From NCBI GenBank assembly GCA_964414415.1, contig CAYPWJ010000016.1, forward strand, positions 1 to 30,829: DNA of 30,829 nucleotides. Direction: 5' to 3'. Each line of letters begins with the position of its first letter. Position 1 is the stretch's first letter. Position numbers and translations under genes: made by a program. Of this stretch, positions 15,297 through 23,315 are shown piece after piece. This DNA comes from CAZESS01 sp964414415 (GTDB taxonomy: Archaea; Thermoplasmatota; E2; UBA202; DSCA01). The notes under the pieces were generated by a model. It worked only from the letters and a program-made list of their open reading frames with translations. It made no database searches and was not told the origin of the DNA.

Positions 15297-16319
15297 ATGC
15301 AGGCAATCGTGCTCGCCGGCGGGTTCGGCACCCGGCTGGCGCCGCTCACCTATACCAGGGCGAAGCCCATGCTGCCTATCCTGGGCAAACCGATGATCCA
15401 TCGCCTGATGGACGAGCTGCCCGACGGGACAGAGGTCATCCTGGCGACGAACTACCGCACCGACGAGATACAGGCGTACTTCGACGGCATCGGCCGGGAC
15501 ATCACCATCAACGAGGAGCCGGAGCCGCTGGGGACCGGCGGCGCCACCAAGTACGCGGAGGAGTACATCGATGACACGTTTCTGGTGCTCAACAGCGACA
15601 TCATCTCGTCGCTTGACTTCCAGCGCTTCATCGATTTCCACCGGGACCGGGAGGCGACGGCGACGATTTCTCTCTGGCCGGTCGACGACGTATCGGCGTT
15701 CGGCGTCGCCGACGTGCAGCCCGACGGGCGCATCACCGACTTCGTGGAGAAGCCACACCCGGGAGAGGCGCCGTCCAACCTCATCAATGCCGGTGCGTAT
15801 TGCCTCGAGCCGGAGGTGCTCGACTACATCCCGACGGGGGAGATGGTCTCCATGGAGAACGACATCTTTCCCCGGCTCATCGCCGACGGGCAGCCTTTTT
15901 ACGGCTGCCGGTTCGACGGCTTCTGGATAGACGTCGGCCGGCCGAGCAGCTACATCGAGGTGAACGTAACGCTCCTCGAGCGGAACGACATGCCCTACTA
16001 CCAGGGGCCGGGCTCCACGGTCGACGGCACCCTGAACGAGAGCTGCCTGGGCAGCAACGTCTCCGTCGCGTCCGGCGCGGAGCTGGAGCGATGCGTGGTG
16101 TTTGACGATGCGGTCATCGAACGCGGCGCGTCGCTGTACAACTCTGTCGTCGGCGAGGGATGCCACATCGGCGAAGATGCCACCATCCGCGACGCGGTCG
16201 TCGGCGACGACGAGGCCGTTGAGGCGGGCGTCGATGTCATAGGCGAAGCGGTGTGGAGCACGCCTACGCCTGAGGGATACCCCGACAAGCAAATCGGCAA
16301 CCCCCTGAAAGACGGCTAA
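15297..16319 (+). CDS. Sugar-1-phosphate nucleotidyltransferase with C-terminal left-handed beta-helix
   Basis: A 340-residue enzyme that makes an NDP-sugar from a sugar-1-phosphate and NTP. The N-terminal Rossmann domain (about 1-230) has the signature LAGGFGTRLAPLT...KPMLPILGKP and later metal- and sugar-binding features such as LVLNSDI, VEKP, NAGAYCLEP and FWIDVGRP. The C-terminal ~90 residues repeat a hexapeptide-like pattern (GSNVSVASGAELERCVVFDDA, short of full detail here) of the left-handed beta-helix type. With the mutase directly after it, UDP-GlcNAc, GDP-mannose or a glucose nucleotide are all possible products; sequence alone does not decide. It probably feeds surface glycosylation. 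Confidence 0.88.
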   Translation: MQAIVLAGGFGTRLAPLTYTRAKPMLPILGKPMIHRLMDELPDGTEVILATNYRTDEIQAYFDGIGRDITINEEPEPLGTGGATKYAEEYIDDTFLVLNSDIISSLDFQRFIDFHRDREATATISLWPVDDVSAFGVADVQPDGRITDFVEKPHPGEAPSNLINAGAYCLEPEVLDYIPTGEMVSMENDIFPRLIADGQPFYGCRFDGFWIDVGRPSSYIEVNVTLLERNDMPYYQGPGSTVDGTLNESCLGSNVSVASGAELERCVVFDDAVIERGASLYNSVVGEGCHIGEDATIRDAVVGDDEAVEAGVDVIGEAVWSTPTPEGYPDKQIGNPLKDG

Positions 16320-16329
16320 ATTTTTATAA
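16320..16329 (+). promoter_or_regulatory. TATA box of the mutase gene
   Basis: ATTTTTATAA lies directly at the stop of the preceding gene, centred about 24-26 nt before the ATG at 16349; leaderless start predicted. Confidence 0.5.
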
Positions 16330-16348
16330 GCAGGTATGATACGAGAGC

Positions 16349-17689
16349 ATGCCCCGCTTGTTTGGCACCAACGGCGTGCGCGGCGTCACCAACGACGACA
16401 TGAACGTGGAGCTGGCCCTCAACCTCGGCCGGGCCGTCGGCACCTATTTTGACGGCGACGTGGCCATCGGCACCGACACCAGGACGTCCAACGACATGCT
16501 GAAGCAGGCCCTCGTCGCCGGCGTCACCTCGACCGGCTGCGACGTCTACGACGCAGGCATGGTGCCCTCCCCGGTGCTGCAGTACTACGTCAAGCAGCAT
16601 GAGCTTGCAGCAGGCGTCATCATCACCGCCTCGCATAACCCACCGGAGTTCAACGGCATAAAGGTCGTCGCCGGCGACGGCACCGAGCTGGATGCAGCGA
16701 CGGAGGAACAGATAGAGGACATCTATTTCAGCGAGAGCTGGCAGTGCAGCGCCTGGCACCACGTCGGTGTGGTCCAGTCCATCGCAGCCATCGGCAGCTA
16801 CCTCGACGGCGTTGCTGCCTCGGTCGACGGCGCGGCGATAGCCGAGCGGCAGTTCACTGTAGTCGCCGACTGCGGCAACGGCGCCGGCTGCGTCGCCTAT
16901 CCCTACCTGCTGCGGCAGCTCGGATGCCGTGTCATCACGCTCAACGCGCAGCCCGACGGCACCTTTCCCGGCCGCGATGCCGAGCCGGTGGAGGACAACG
17001 TCGGCGAGCTCATCGCGCTGATGCAGCGCAGCGACGCAGACATGGGCGTCGCATATGACGGCGATGCCGACCGGGCTATCTTCGTCGACGAAAACGGCCG
17101 ATACATCTCGGGTGACAAGACGCTGGCCGTCACGGCTGCACATGCCGTCGAGCAACAGGGCGGCACGGTCGTCACGCCGGTGTCGACGTCGAGCTGCGTG
17201 GAGGACATGGTGGTGGCGAAAGGCGGCACCGTCACCTACACCAGGGTGGGCTCGCCCATCGTCGCCAGGAGGATGATCGATCTGGACGCGACGTTCGGCG
17301 GCGAAGAAAATGGCGGTCTCATCTTTCCCGGGCATCAGTACTGCCGCGACGGCGGCATGGCAACCGCGGCGCTGCTCGAAATCATGGCGCTGCGCGAGGA
17401 GCCGCTGTCGTCGCTGGCCGACGAGGTACCCGACTACGCGCTGGTGAAGACCAAGGTGGCCTGCCCCAGCGAGCAAAAACAGGCCGTCATGGAGGCGTTC
17501 ATCGATGGCGAGGCAGGCGAGGTGGACACGACCGACGGCGCCAAGCTGTATTTCGACGATGCCTGGGTGCTGGTACGTCCGTCGGGCACCGAGCCGATCA
17601 TCCGGGTGTACGTCGAGGCCTCGGGGCAGCAGCGGGCGGAGGAACTTGCCGGCAGGTATAAAAAGCGGGTTGCCGGCCTGGTGGGATAG
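16349..17689 (+). CDS. glmM: Phosphoglucosamine mutase / phosphomannomutase family enzyme
   Basis: A 446-residue alpha-D-phosphohexomutase, which moves phosphate between C6 and C1 of a sugar phosphate. It starts MPRLFGTNGVRGVTNDD, close to archaeal GlmM. The phosphoserine loop is TASHNPPEFNG with Ser95; the magnesium loop is DGDADR at 237-242; the sugar-binding loop is GGEENGG; and the phosphate-binding loop is RPSGTEP, starting at Arg410. All four domains are complete. GlcN-6-P to GlcN-1-P is the best guess, but mannose and glucose phosphates are accepted by relatives. Together with the preceding gene it would supply an NDP-sugar. It has its own TATA box. Confidence 0.88.
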   Translation: MPRLFGTNGVRGVTNDDMNVELALNLGRAVGTYFDGDVAIGTDTRTSNDMLKQALVAGVTSTGCDVYDAGMVPSPVLQYYVKQHELAAGVIITASHNPPEFNGIKVVAGDGTELDAATEEQIEDIYFSESWQCSAWHHVGVVQSIAAIGSYLDGVAASVDGAAIAERQFTVVADCGNGAGCVAYPYLLRQLGCRVITLNAQPDGTFPGRDAEPVEDNVGELIALMQRSDADMGVAYDGDADRAIFVDENGRYISGDKTLAVTAAHAVEQQGGTVVTPVSTSSCVEDMVVAKGGTVTYTRVGSPIVARRMIDLDATFGGEENGGLIFPGHQYCRDGGMATAALLEIMALREEPLSSLADEVPDYALVKTKVACPSEQKQAVMEAFIDGEAGEVDTTDGAKLYFDDAWVLVRPSGTEPIIRVYVEASGQQRAEELAGRYKKRVAGLVG

Positions 17690-17696
17690 CGAAAAA

Positions 17697-17704
17697 GGTA
17701 TATT
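17697..17704 (+). promoter_or_regulatory. TATA box of the aminotransferase gene
   Basis: GGTATATT, centred about 26 nt before the ATG at 17728, so the mRNA should be leaderless. Confidence 0.55.
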
Positions 17705-17727
17705 GTGCCGATGGCATACCGTTCTTC

Positions 17728-18972
17728 ATGCCAGAGCTGTCATCGCTCCTGCAGGCTATGAAGGAGAAACCGTCGCCCATCCGGCAGATCATGAAGATGG
17801 CGAGCCGGAAGAACATCATAAACATGGGGCTGGATCCCGATGAGGTGATCTCGTACGGCGGTGGATGGGTCGGCCATCATGCCCCTGAGGGCTTCCGCGA
17901 GGCATATAGGGACATCTGCACTGATCGTGAGTGCTTCCATGCATCAGGCAAATACAGCCCGACGCTGGGCTTCGATGACTGCCGGGCGGCGATCGCTGCC
18001 ATGGAACGGGAGCTGTTCGACGTCGACCTCGAGGAGGAAAACATTATTGTCGGGCAGTCGTCGACGCAGCTCACCCATGACCTGCTGGTCACCGTTGCTG
18101 ACCCGGGCGACGGCGTGGTGCTGCTTGATCCGACGTACGCCAACTACATGGGACAGATTGAGATGACGCTGCCTGGCAGCCGGCTGCACCGCGTGCCGGT
18201 GCTCGACCCGGATACCTGGGAGTACATTCCCTCGCCCTCCGATGTTGTCGAGCGATGCAAGGAGCTGTGCTCCATGGATTCGAGCCGGCTGATGGTCATT
18301 CCGACGCCTGACAACCCGTCGTCGCAGGTGCTGCCGCAGGAGGTCGTCGAGGCGTGCATGGATTGCTGCGAGGACAACGACATGTATCTGGTGCTCGATC
18401 AGGCCTACAAGACGCAGTGCTTCGCCTCGCCCCCGGATTATTTTTCGTGGAGTCCCCGCGATCATCCGCACCTGGTTGCCGTTAACTCGAACTCGAAGTG
18501 GTGCCGGGGTCTCGGCCGCCGCCTGGGCTGGATCGAGGCACACGTGGACGTGGTGGACGGGCTCGAGCGGACGCAGCAGTGCTCCATCCTGTGCCCGGAC
18601 TCGCTGCATCAGCAGGCGATGATCCGGTACATAAACCAGGGACTCGAGAACGGCTCCCTGGAGCGATATCTCGAGGAACGCCGGGATGCCTACCGCCGGG
18701 CAGCTGAGATAACCACCGAGGAGATAGAGGAGCAGCTGGGCATGCCGCACCTGACGCCGCAGGGCGGTCTCTACACGCTGATGAAGGTCGGCGAGGACGG
18801 CGATACATTTGTCAGGCGCGTCCTGAAGAACACCGGCGTGCTCTTCATCCCGGGGAAGGGGTTCGGCGACACGCTGCGGGAGGGCGTCCGCATCAGCTAC
18901 GGCCCACACGTGGAGCAGCCGGAGGTCATCCGCGAGGGATTCGAGCGCGTGGCTGACTACCTTGGCACGTAG
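17728..18972 (+). CDS. PLP-dependent aminotransferase, class I/II (fold type I)
   Basis: A 414-residue aminotransferase. The PLP-forming lysine is Lys257 in NSNSKWCRGLGRRLGW. The cofactor ring is met by Asp224 (VLDQAY) with Asn196 (TPDNPSS) nearby. The N-terminus (SRKNIINMGLDPDEVISYGGG...PEG) and the glycine-rich YSPTLGFDDCR are as in the aspartate-aminotransferase/2-aminoadipate group, and the C-terminus has the Arg-containing REGVRISYGPH for the substrate carboxylate. The real substrate cannot be named. The family includes LysN/AAT-like enzymes used in amino acid synthesis or breakdown, which suits a peptide-degrading cell. Its own promoter makes membership of the sugar operon uncertain. 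Confidence 0.85.
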   Translation: MPELSSLLQAMKEKPSPIRQIMKMASRKNIINMGLDPDEVISYGGGWVGHHAPEGFREAYRDICTDRECFHASGKYSPTLGFDDCRAAIAAMERELFDVDLEEENIIVGQSSTQLTHDLLVTVADPGDGVVLLDPTYANYMGQIEMTLPGSRLHRVPVLDPDTWEYIPSPSDVVERCKELCSMDSSRLMVIPTPDNPSSQVLPQEVVEACMDCCEDNDMYLVLDQAYKTQCFASPPDYFSWSPRDHPHLVAVNSNSKWCRGLGRRLGWIEAHVDVVDGLERTQQCSILCPDSLHQQAMIRYINQGLENGSLERYLEERRDAYRRAAEITTEEIEEQLGMPHLTPQGGLYTLMKVGEDGDTFVRRVLKNTGVLFIPGKGFGDTLREGVRISYGPHVEQPEVIREGFERVADYLGT

Positions 18973-18983
18973 CACCTGACATC

Positions 18984-18991
18984 CTTTTAAA
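18984..18991 (+). promoter_or_regulatory. TATA box of the BPL_N gene
   Basis: CTTTTAAA, centred about 24-26 nt before the ATG at 19012. This supports that ATG over the TTG at 19003. Confidence 0.5.
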
Positions 18992-19011
18992 CCCCTGCGC
19001 TTTTGCCGTCT

Positions 19012-20154
19012 ATGCAGCGGTGGCTCTGTCTGACCTGTCTCGCGGTGTTGCTCGTTCCCGCCGGGGGAGCACAGTGCATGATGGAGCAGTACGGTACATC
19101 CTCGGGGACCGCCGAGGTACGGGTCGCTATCTACACCTCGGTCGTCGATGACTACGCTGCTGAGGTGGAACGGGCACTCGATTACGCCTGGCGGGCCAAC
19201 GGGACCAGCTACGAGATAATAACCCGTATAATCGGCCGGCGGCAGGTGCTCGGGCTGGCGGCGCCGTCGCTCCATGGCGGCGAGTTCGACCTGCTGGTCA
19301 TCCCGGGGAGCGGCCGGCCGTACGTCGACGCGGCTGACCCGCGGTGGCGCATAGCCGTCCGCTCCTTCGTGGCGGGAGGCGGCGGCTACATTGGCATCTG
19401 CGGGGGCGCCAACCTGGCGTCGATGGGCTTCCAGGAGCAGTGGAGCGTCAACGCCGTGCTCAACATGTCGACGCTGGGCATCGCCACCGTCTGGGTGAAC
19501 GATCAGCAGCGGGAGGAGTGGCAGTACCTGTGGAAGGCGAACTGGGAGCAGGGGATGCCGCCCGTTGACGTGGCCATTGCTCCATCGAGCAACCCGATTT
19601 TTGAGGGCTGGTATGGCCGGCGGCGGAGCATGCGCTACGGCGGCGGCCCCGGCATGGTTCCCGCCGACGTGGCATGCGACAGATGTGGACCGGTTGTGCC
19701 GCTTGCCGTGTATGCGGAGGAGCCGATGGACGTGGCGCCGCTGCATTTCTGGCGGTGGCGCACCGGATGGGAGATTGCGGCGAATGTGACCACAGATGTC
19801 AAGGGCCAGTATGCAGCTGTCGCGTCGACCTACGGCGACGGTCGGGTGGCGCTTTTTGGCCCGCATCCGGAGAAGCCGACCTGGTTCGGCGGGCATGTGG
19901 AGGAGTTTCCGGTGCGTCCCCGGGCGGGGCCGTTCACATGGTATATCTATAACTGGAGCGACGGGACGCTGTCGGCGCCGTCGTACAACTGGTGGATGCT
20001 CCGCCGCAGCGTGGCGTGGACGGCTGATGCAGCGATGCCGCCATCGCCTGTTGCCGCCTGCAATGCAGCCGGACAGTGGCTGTCTCTGCACGGCCGGGTG
20101 GTGCTGCCGCTGCCGGCGGGCGTTGTAATCAAGGGCACACGGCAGCCCGGTTGA
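19012..20154 (+). CDS. Secreted BPL_N / class I glutamine-amidotransferase-like protein
   Basis: A 380-residue protein with a signal peptide (MQRWLCLTCLAVLLVPAGGA). After it, VRVAIYTSVVDDYAAEVERAL begins a class I glutamine-amidotransferase-like fold of the BPL_N type (biotin-protein-ligase N-terminal domain; pattern V-A-I-Y at 38-41). The nucleophile elbow is GYIGICGGAN with Cys130, and GPHPEKP supplies His285 and Glu287, so a Cys-His-Glu triad is complete. No biotin ligase domain follows. Exported proteins with this domain are seen in archaea and bacteria without an assigned reaction. An amidase or peptidase role outside the cell is possible. It is a single gene between its own promoter and an AT-rich gap. 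Confidence 0.78.
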   Translation: MQRWLCLTCLAVLLVPAGGAQCMMEQYGTSSGTAEVRVAIYTSVVDDYAAEVERALDYAWRANGTSYEIITRIIGRRQVLGLAAPSLHGGEFDLLVIPGSGRPYVDAADPRWRIAVRSFVAGGGGYIGICGGANLASMGFQEQWSVNAVLNMSTLGIATVWVNDQQREEWQYLWKANWEQGMPPVDVAIAPSSNPIFEGWYGRRRSMRYGGGPGMVPADVACDRCGPVVPLAVYAEEPMDVAPLHFWRWRTGWEIAANVTTDVKGQYAAVASTYGDGRVALFGPHPEKPTWFGGHVEEFPVRPRAGPFTWYIYNWSDGTLSAPSYNWWMLRRSVAWTADAAMPPSPVAACNAAGQWLSLHGRVVLPLPAGVVIKGTRQPG

Positions 20155-20183
20155 CGGCATCACACGAGTACGGTTTTAGCATG

Positions 20184-20231
20184 TTATATAAAAAAAGTGT
20201 CCACAAATTTTATATATTTATTTCTATATAT
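20184..20231 (+). promoter_or_regulatory. AT-rich promoter region of the MinD/NifX cluster
   Basis: Three TATA-like stretches lie in 48 nt: TTATATAAAA (from 20184), TTTTATATATTTA (about 20208-20220) and CTATATATT (from 20224). Counting 26 nt from the middle one gives a start near 20240, just before the ATG at 20246. Such stacked boxes stand out in this GC-rich window and suggest strong or multiple initiation. Confidence 0.55.
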
Positions 20232-20245
20232 TCCTACGTGATATC

Positions 20246-20617
20246 ATGCCAGCAGGAGACAGAACCGGCCCCGAGGGACGGGGCCCCATGACCGGACGCG
20301 GGCTCGGCTACTGCGCCGGCTACGACAGCCCCGGCTTTACGAAAGGAGTACCACGCGGCGGACGAGGCTACGGACGCGGACGCGGCTTCGGCAGAGGATT
20401 CGGCAGCGGACGACGATGGCGGTACTATCCACCCGGACCACCCCCGGAGCCATATTACCCGCCACGATACCGGGAGGCGTACTATCCGCCAGAGCAAGCG
20501 GAGCCACCGCAGGAACAGCGGGAAAACGAGGAGGCATACCTGCACGACGCAGTCCAGCGGCTCGAGGAAGAGCTCGCCGCGGTGCGAGAGCGCCTCGAAC
20601 AGCTATCGGAAGAATAA
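20246..20617 (+). CDS. DUF5320-like Gly/Arg/Tyr-rich small protein with C-terminal coiled coil
   Basis: A 123-residue protein. It opens MPAGDRTGPEGRGPMTGRGL followed by GYCAGYDSPG, the hallmark of the DUF5320 proteins found next to MinD/NifX genes in anaerobes. Residues about 35-60 are Gly/Arg/Phe repeats (GRGYGRGRGFGRGFG), then a Pro/Tyr stretch (YYPPGPPPEPYYPP) and a C-terminal helix with a heptad pattern (VQRLEEELAAVRERLEQLSEE, about 100-122), a likely coiled coil. It has only one cysteine. The function of the family is unknown; the neighbourhood ties it to metal or Fe-S cofactor handling. First gene of the cluster. Confidence 0.75.
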   Translation: MPAGDRTGPEGRGPMTGRGLGYCAGYDSPGFTKGVPRGGRGYGRGRGFGRGFGSGRRWRYYPPGPPPEPYYPPRYREAYYPPEQAEPPQEQRENEEAYLHDAVQRLEEELAAVRERLEQLSEE

Positions 20618-20629
20618 CAGGTGCAAGCG

Positions 20630-20815
20630 ATGCCCGGAGGAGACGGAACCGGTCCACCCGGCGGGGGCAGAGGCCGCGGCCGCGGCGCCGGAGGATACGG
20701 CAGGCCGGGACGATGCCGCTGCCCGAACTGCGGTCACACCACGCCGCACGAGCCGGGCGTCCCCTGCAACACCAAGAAATGCCCGCGCTGCGGCGCCCCC
20801 ATGACCAGGGAGTAA
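20630..20815 (+). CDS. Small zinc-ribbon protein with DUF5320-like N-terminus
   Basis: A 61-residue protein. The N-terminus MPGGDGTGPPGGGRGRGRGA echoes the upstream protein, and the C-terminal half is CPNCGHTTPHEPGVPC followed by NTKKCPRCGAPMTRE, with paired Cys and His residues able to hold zinc or another metal. Proteins with this tail occur beside NifX/MTH1175 and MinD genes. ATG 20630 was preferred over GTG 20621 because AGGTG lies just upstream. It sits 12 nt after the previous stop. Confidence 0.7.
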   Translation: MPGGDGTGPPGGGRGRGRGAGGYGRPGRCRCPNCGHTTPHEPGVPCNTKKCPRCGAPMTRE

Positions 20816-20853
20816 TACGAAACGTTAAGTAGCCGCATGCAAATGAGGGAGAC

Positions 20854-21237
20854 ATGAAAGTAGCTATCTCGACGACCGGCAACAGTTTGGACGACCAGGT
20901 CGCCCAGCGCTTCGGGCGATGTCCCGCATTTTTGCTCGTCGACCCCGAAACCATGGCGACGGAAGCGATGGACAACCAGAGTGCGCAGGCACGAGGCGGC
21001 GCCGGCATCCAGACGGCGCAGCAGCTCGCGCAGGCAGGCGTGAAAGCGGTCATCACGGGCAACATCGGTCCCAACGCCTACCAGACGCTGCAGGCAGCCG
21101 ACATCGACGTATACGTCGGCGCCTCAGGCACGATACGTGACGCGCTGCAGCGATACAAGAGCGACGAGCTTGACAAAGCATCCGGGGCAAGCGTCGGCAG
21201 CCACTACGGCACGGGTAGAGGCAGGAGGCAACGATGA
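20854..21237 (+). CDS. NifX/MTH1175-like dinitrogenase-cofactor-family protein (copy 1)
   Basis: A 127-residue single-domain protein of the NifX/NafY/VnfX family. It begins MKVAISTTGNSLDDQVAQRFGRCPAF, with the usual 'D..V...FGR...F' pattern (D13/D14, V16, F20-G21-R22), and ends with VYVGASGTIRDALQRYKSDEL. In nitrogen fixation such proteins bind the iron-molybdenum cofactor or its precursor, but archaeal MTH1175-type members occur without nitrogenase, and no nif gene is seen here. It probably binds a metal cluster for the MinD-type partners. A GAGGGAG site precedes the ATG. The last 4 nt overlap the next gene. Confidence 0.83.
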   Translation: MKVAISTTGNSLDDQVAQRFGRCPAFLLVDPETMATEAMDNQSAQARGGAGIQTAQQLAQAGVKAVITGNIGPNAYQTLQAADIDVYVGASGTIRDALQRYKSDELDKASGASVGSHYGTGRGRRQR

Positions 21238-21617
21238 AGGTCGCCGTGCCCACGATGGGCGACCGCGGACTAAACGAGGAAGTCGGCGAGCACTTCGGCC
21301 GCGTGCCATCCTACACCATCGTCGACCTCGACAGCGACGAGGTGACCGTCATCGACAACACCAGTCATCACAAGGGAGGTCAGGGCTATCCGCCCGAGCT
21401 GCTCGCCGAACATAGCGTCGACGTGATGCTCTGCCGCGGGCTCGGCCGCCGCGCCATCCAGATGTTCAGCGACCTCGACATCGACGTCTGCATCGGCGCA
21501 TCTGGAACCGTCCGCGACACCATCAAGGCGTTTAGAGCCGACGAACTGCAATCCGCCGACACGGGAGACGCATGCACCCGTCACGCCTTCCGCGGAAACG
21601 GCGGCCACCGTCACTGA
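21234..21617 (+). CDS. NifX/MTH1175-like protein (copy 2)
   Basis: A 127-residue paralog of the preceding protein: MKVAVPTMGDRGLNEEVGEHFGRVPSY at the start and VCIGASGTVRDTIKAFRADEL near the end. It differs by a Cys in MLCRGLGRRAIQMF and by a C-terminal tail rich in His and Cys (DACTRHAFRGNGGHRH), which could bind a metal. The two copies may form a heterodimer. ATG overlaps the previous stop (ATGA at 21234). The next gene starts 4 nt after its stop. Confidence 0.83.
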   Translation: MKVAVPTMGDRGLNEEVGEHFGRVPSYTIVDLDSDEVTVIDNTSHHKGGQGYPPELLAEHSVDVMLCRGLGRRAIQMFSDLDIDVCIGASGTVRDTIKAFRADELQSADTGDACTRHAFRGNGGHRH

Positions 21618-21621
21618 TGCC

Positions 21622-22452
21622 ATGATCGTAGCGGTGGCAAGCGGAAAAGGCGGCACCGGCAAGACAACGGTGGCGACCAACCTCGCCCTCAGCGTCGACG
21701 GCATCCACTTTGTCGACTGCGACGTCGAGGAACCAAACGCCAACGTCTTCATCAAGGCAGACCTGGACCGGCAGGAGGAGGTAACGGTCAGCGTCCCAGC
21801 CGTCGACGAGGAGCGCTGCGACTACTGCGGCGACTGTGCCTCCTTCTGCGTCTACAACGCCCTCGCCGTCGTCCCGGGAGAGGTGCTCGTGTTCCCCGAG
21901 CTCTGCCACGCCTGCCTCGGATGCAAGCTCGTCTGCCCAAAAGATGCCATATCTTTCACGGAGCGACCCGTCGGCGTCCTCGAACACGGCGCCGCCGGAG
22001 ATATATCGTTTTCCCACGGCCTGCTCAACGTCGGAGAGATACAGGCGATACCGCTCATCCAGGCGTTGAAACGCGACCTGCAGGGCGACGTCATCATCGA
22101 CGCGCCGCCGGGGACCTCCTGCCCGGTCATCGAGAGCGTGCAAGACGCGGACTACGGCATCCTGGTGACCGAGCCGACGCCCTTCGGGCTGCACGACCTC
22201 AAGCTCATGGCGGACGTCATGCAGCAGCTCGGGATACCGCACGGCGTCGTCATCAACCGGAACGGCATCGGCGACGCAGGCGTCGAGGACTTCTGCCACG
22301 AGCGAGACATCCCCATCCTGCTGCGCATCCCGCAGAGCACCGAAATCGCGCGGCTGTATTCACAGGGGCAGGCGTTCGTTGCCGCCCACAGCGAATGGCA
22401 GCAGCGCTTCCGCGGCCTGTGGGAAGGCATCCGGAGCGAGGTGGACCGATGA
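21622..22452 (+). CDS. MinD-type P-loop ATPase with inserted 2x[4Fe-4S] ferredoxin domain (copy 1)
   Basis: A 276-residue ATPase of the COG1149 type. The deviant Walker A motif is SGKGGTGKTT (about 7-16). The ferredoxin insert has two full C-x2-C-x2-C-x3-C sets: Cys66/69/72/76 and Cys95/98/101/105. Then follow DAPPGTSCPVIES (Walker B/switch, about 152-165) and VTEPTPFGLHD. It should bind two [4Fe-4S] clusters and couple ATP hydrolysis to cluster or electron handling, probably as a dimer with the next protein. The biochemical role of this family is not established. The last 4 nt overlap the next gene. Confidence 0.88.
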   Translation: MIVAVASGKGGTGKTTVATNLALSVDGIHFVDCDVEEPNANVFIKADLDRQEEVTVSVPAVDEERCDYCGDCASFCVYNALAVVPGEVLVFPELCHACLGCKLVCPKDAISFTERPVGVLEHGAAGDISFSHGLLNVGEIQAIPLIQALKRDLQGDVIIDAPPGTSCPVIESVQDADYGILVTEPTPFGLHDLKLMADVMQQLGIPHGVVINRNGIGDAGVEDFCHERDIPILLRIPQSTEIARLYSQGQAFVAAHSEWQQRFRGLWEGIRSEVDR

Positions 22453-23315
22453 AGCAGCTCACCGTCATCAGCGGCAAGGGCGGCACGGGCAAAACATCTC
22501 TCACCGCGGCGTTCGCCTCCATGGCCGACGACGCAGTCCTGGCGGACTGCGATGTCGATGCGGCCGACCTCCACCTGCTGCTCGACCCCTCGGTGCAGCG
22601 GCGCATGGATTTCACCGGTTTACCGGTAGCGGTCATCGACAGCGACGGCTGCACTGGCTGCGGAAAATGCCGCGACCACTGCGTGTTCGACGCCATCGAT
22701 GCATCATTCGAGGTGCAGCCTGCAGCCTGCGAGGGATGCTCCGTTTGCATGTACATCTGCCCTGTCGACGCCGTCGAGATGCAGCCGCGCACCGCGGGCC
22801 AGGCGTTCGTTTCAGCAACGCGTTTCGGGCCGATGGCGCATGCCCGGTTGTATGCCGGTGAGGAAGCGTCGGGCAGACTGGTGACGATGGTCAGGGAGCA
22901 GGCTCGTGACCTCGCCGACGAGCACGGCAGAGACCTGGTCGTCATCGACGGGCCGCCGGGCATCGGCTGCCCCGTCATCGCAGCTATCACCGGCGTCGAC
23001 CTCGTGCTCGTGGTCACCGAGCCAACGCTGTCAGCCATCCACGACCTGGAGCGCGTGCTCAGCGTGGCGGCGCATTTCGACGTGCCCGCCGTGGTATGCA
23101 TAAACAAGCATGACATCAACGAGGAAAACAGCGACGACATCGCCACCTACTGCCGAGAGAAGGATGTCCCCGTCGTCGGCCGCATCCCCTACGACGAAGC
23201 CATGACAAAGGCGATGGTGCAGGGGAAAACCATCGTGGAGTACGACGATGGAGCAACAGCCGAGCGCATCGCCGACCTCTGGCGCCGGGTGCGGCAGCGT
23301 CTCGAGGAGCTATGA
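22449..23315 (+). CDS. MinD-type P-loop ATPase with inserted 2x[4Fe-4S] ferredoxin domain (copy 2)
   Basis: A 288-residue paralog of the previous ATPase. Walker A is SGKGGTGKTS (about 8-17). The ferredoxin insert has Cys68/71/74/78 and Cys94/97/100/104. DGPPGIGCPVIAAI and VTEPTLSAIHD follow. Between the ferredoxin part and the switch motif it has a longer segment with RFGPMAHARLYAGEEASGRLV, typical of one of the two paralogs in such pairs. The pair probably forms a heterodimer (inference from their constant co-occurrence in anaerobes). The start overlaps the previous stop (ATGA) and its own end overlaps the methyltransferase start. Confidence 0.88.
   Translation: MKQLTVISGKGGTGKTSLTAAFASMADDAVLADCDVDAADLHLLLDPSVQRRMDFTGLPVAVIDSDGCTGCGKCRDHCVFDAIDASFEVQPAACEGCSVCMYICPVDAVEMQPRTAGQAFVSATRFGPMAHARLYAGEEASGRLVTMVREQARDLADEHGRDLVVIDGPPGIGCPVIAAITGVDLVLVVTEPTLSAIHDLERVLSVAAHFDVPAVVCINKHDINEENSDDIATYCREKDVPVVGRIPYDEAMTKAMVQGKTIVEYDDGATAERIADLWRRVRQRLEEL

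Noticed and set aside
17944..20163. 739-codon minus-strand frame opposite the aminotransferase and BPL_N genes
   Set aside because: It covers two well-supported plus-strand genes and the gap with their promoter; no family pattern is visible.
20854..21617. Nitrogen-fixation locus suggested by the NifX-like proteins
   Set aside because: No nifH, nifD, nifK, nifE, nifN or nifB gene is present; MTH1175-type proteins occur widely without nitrogenase.
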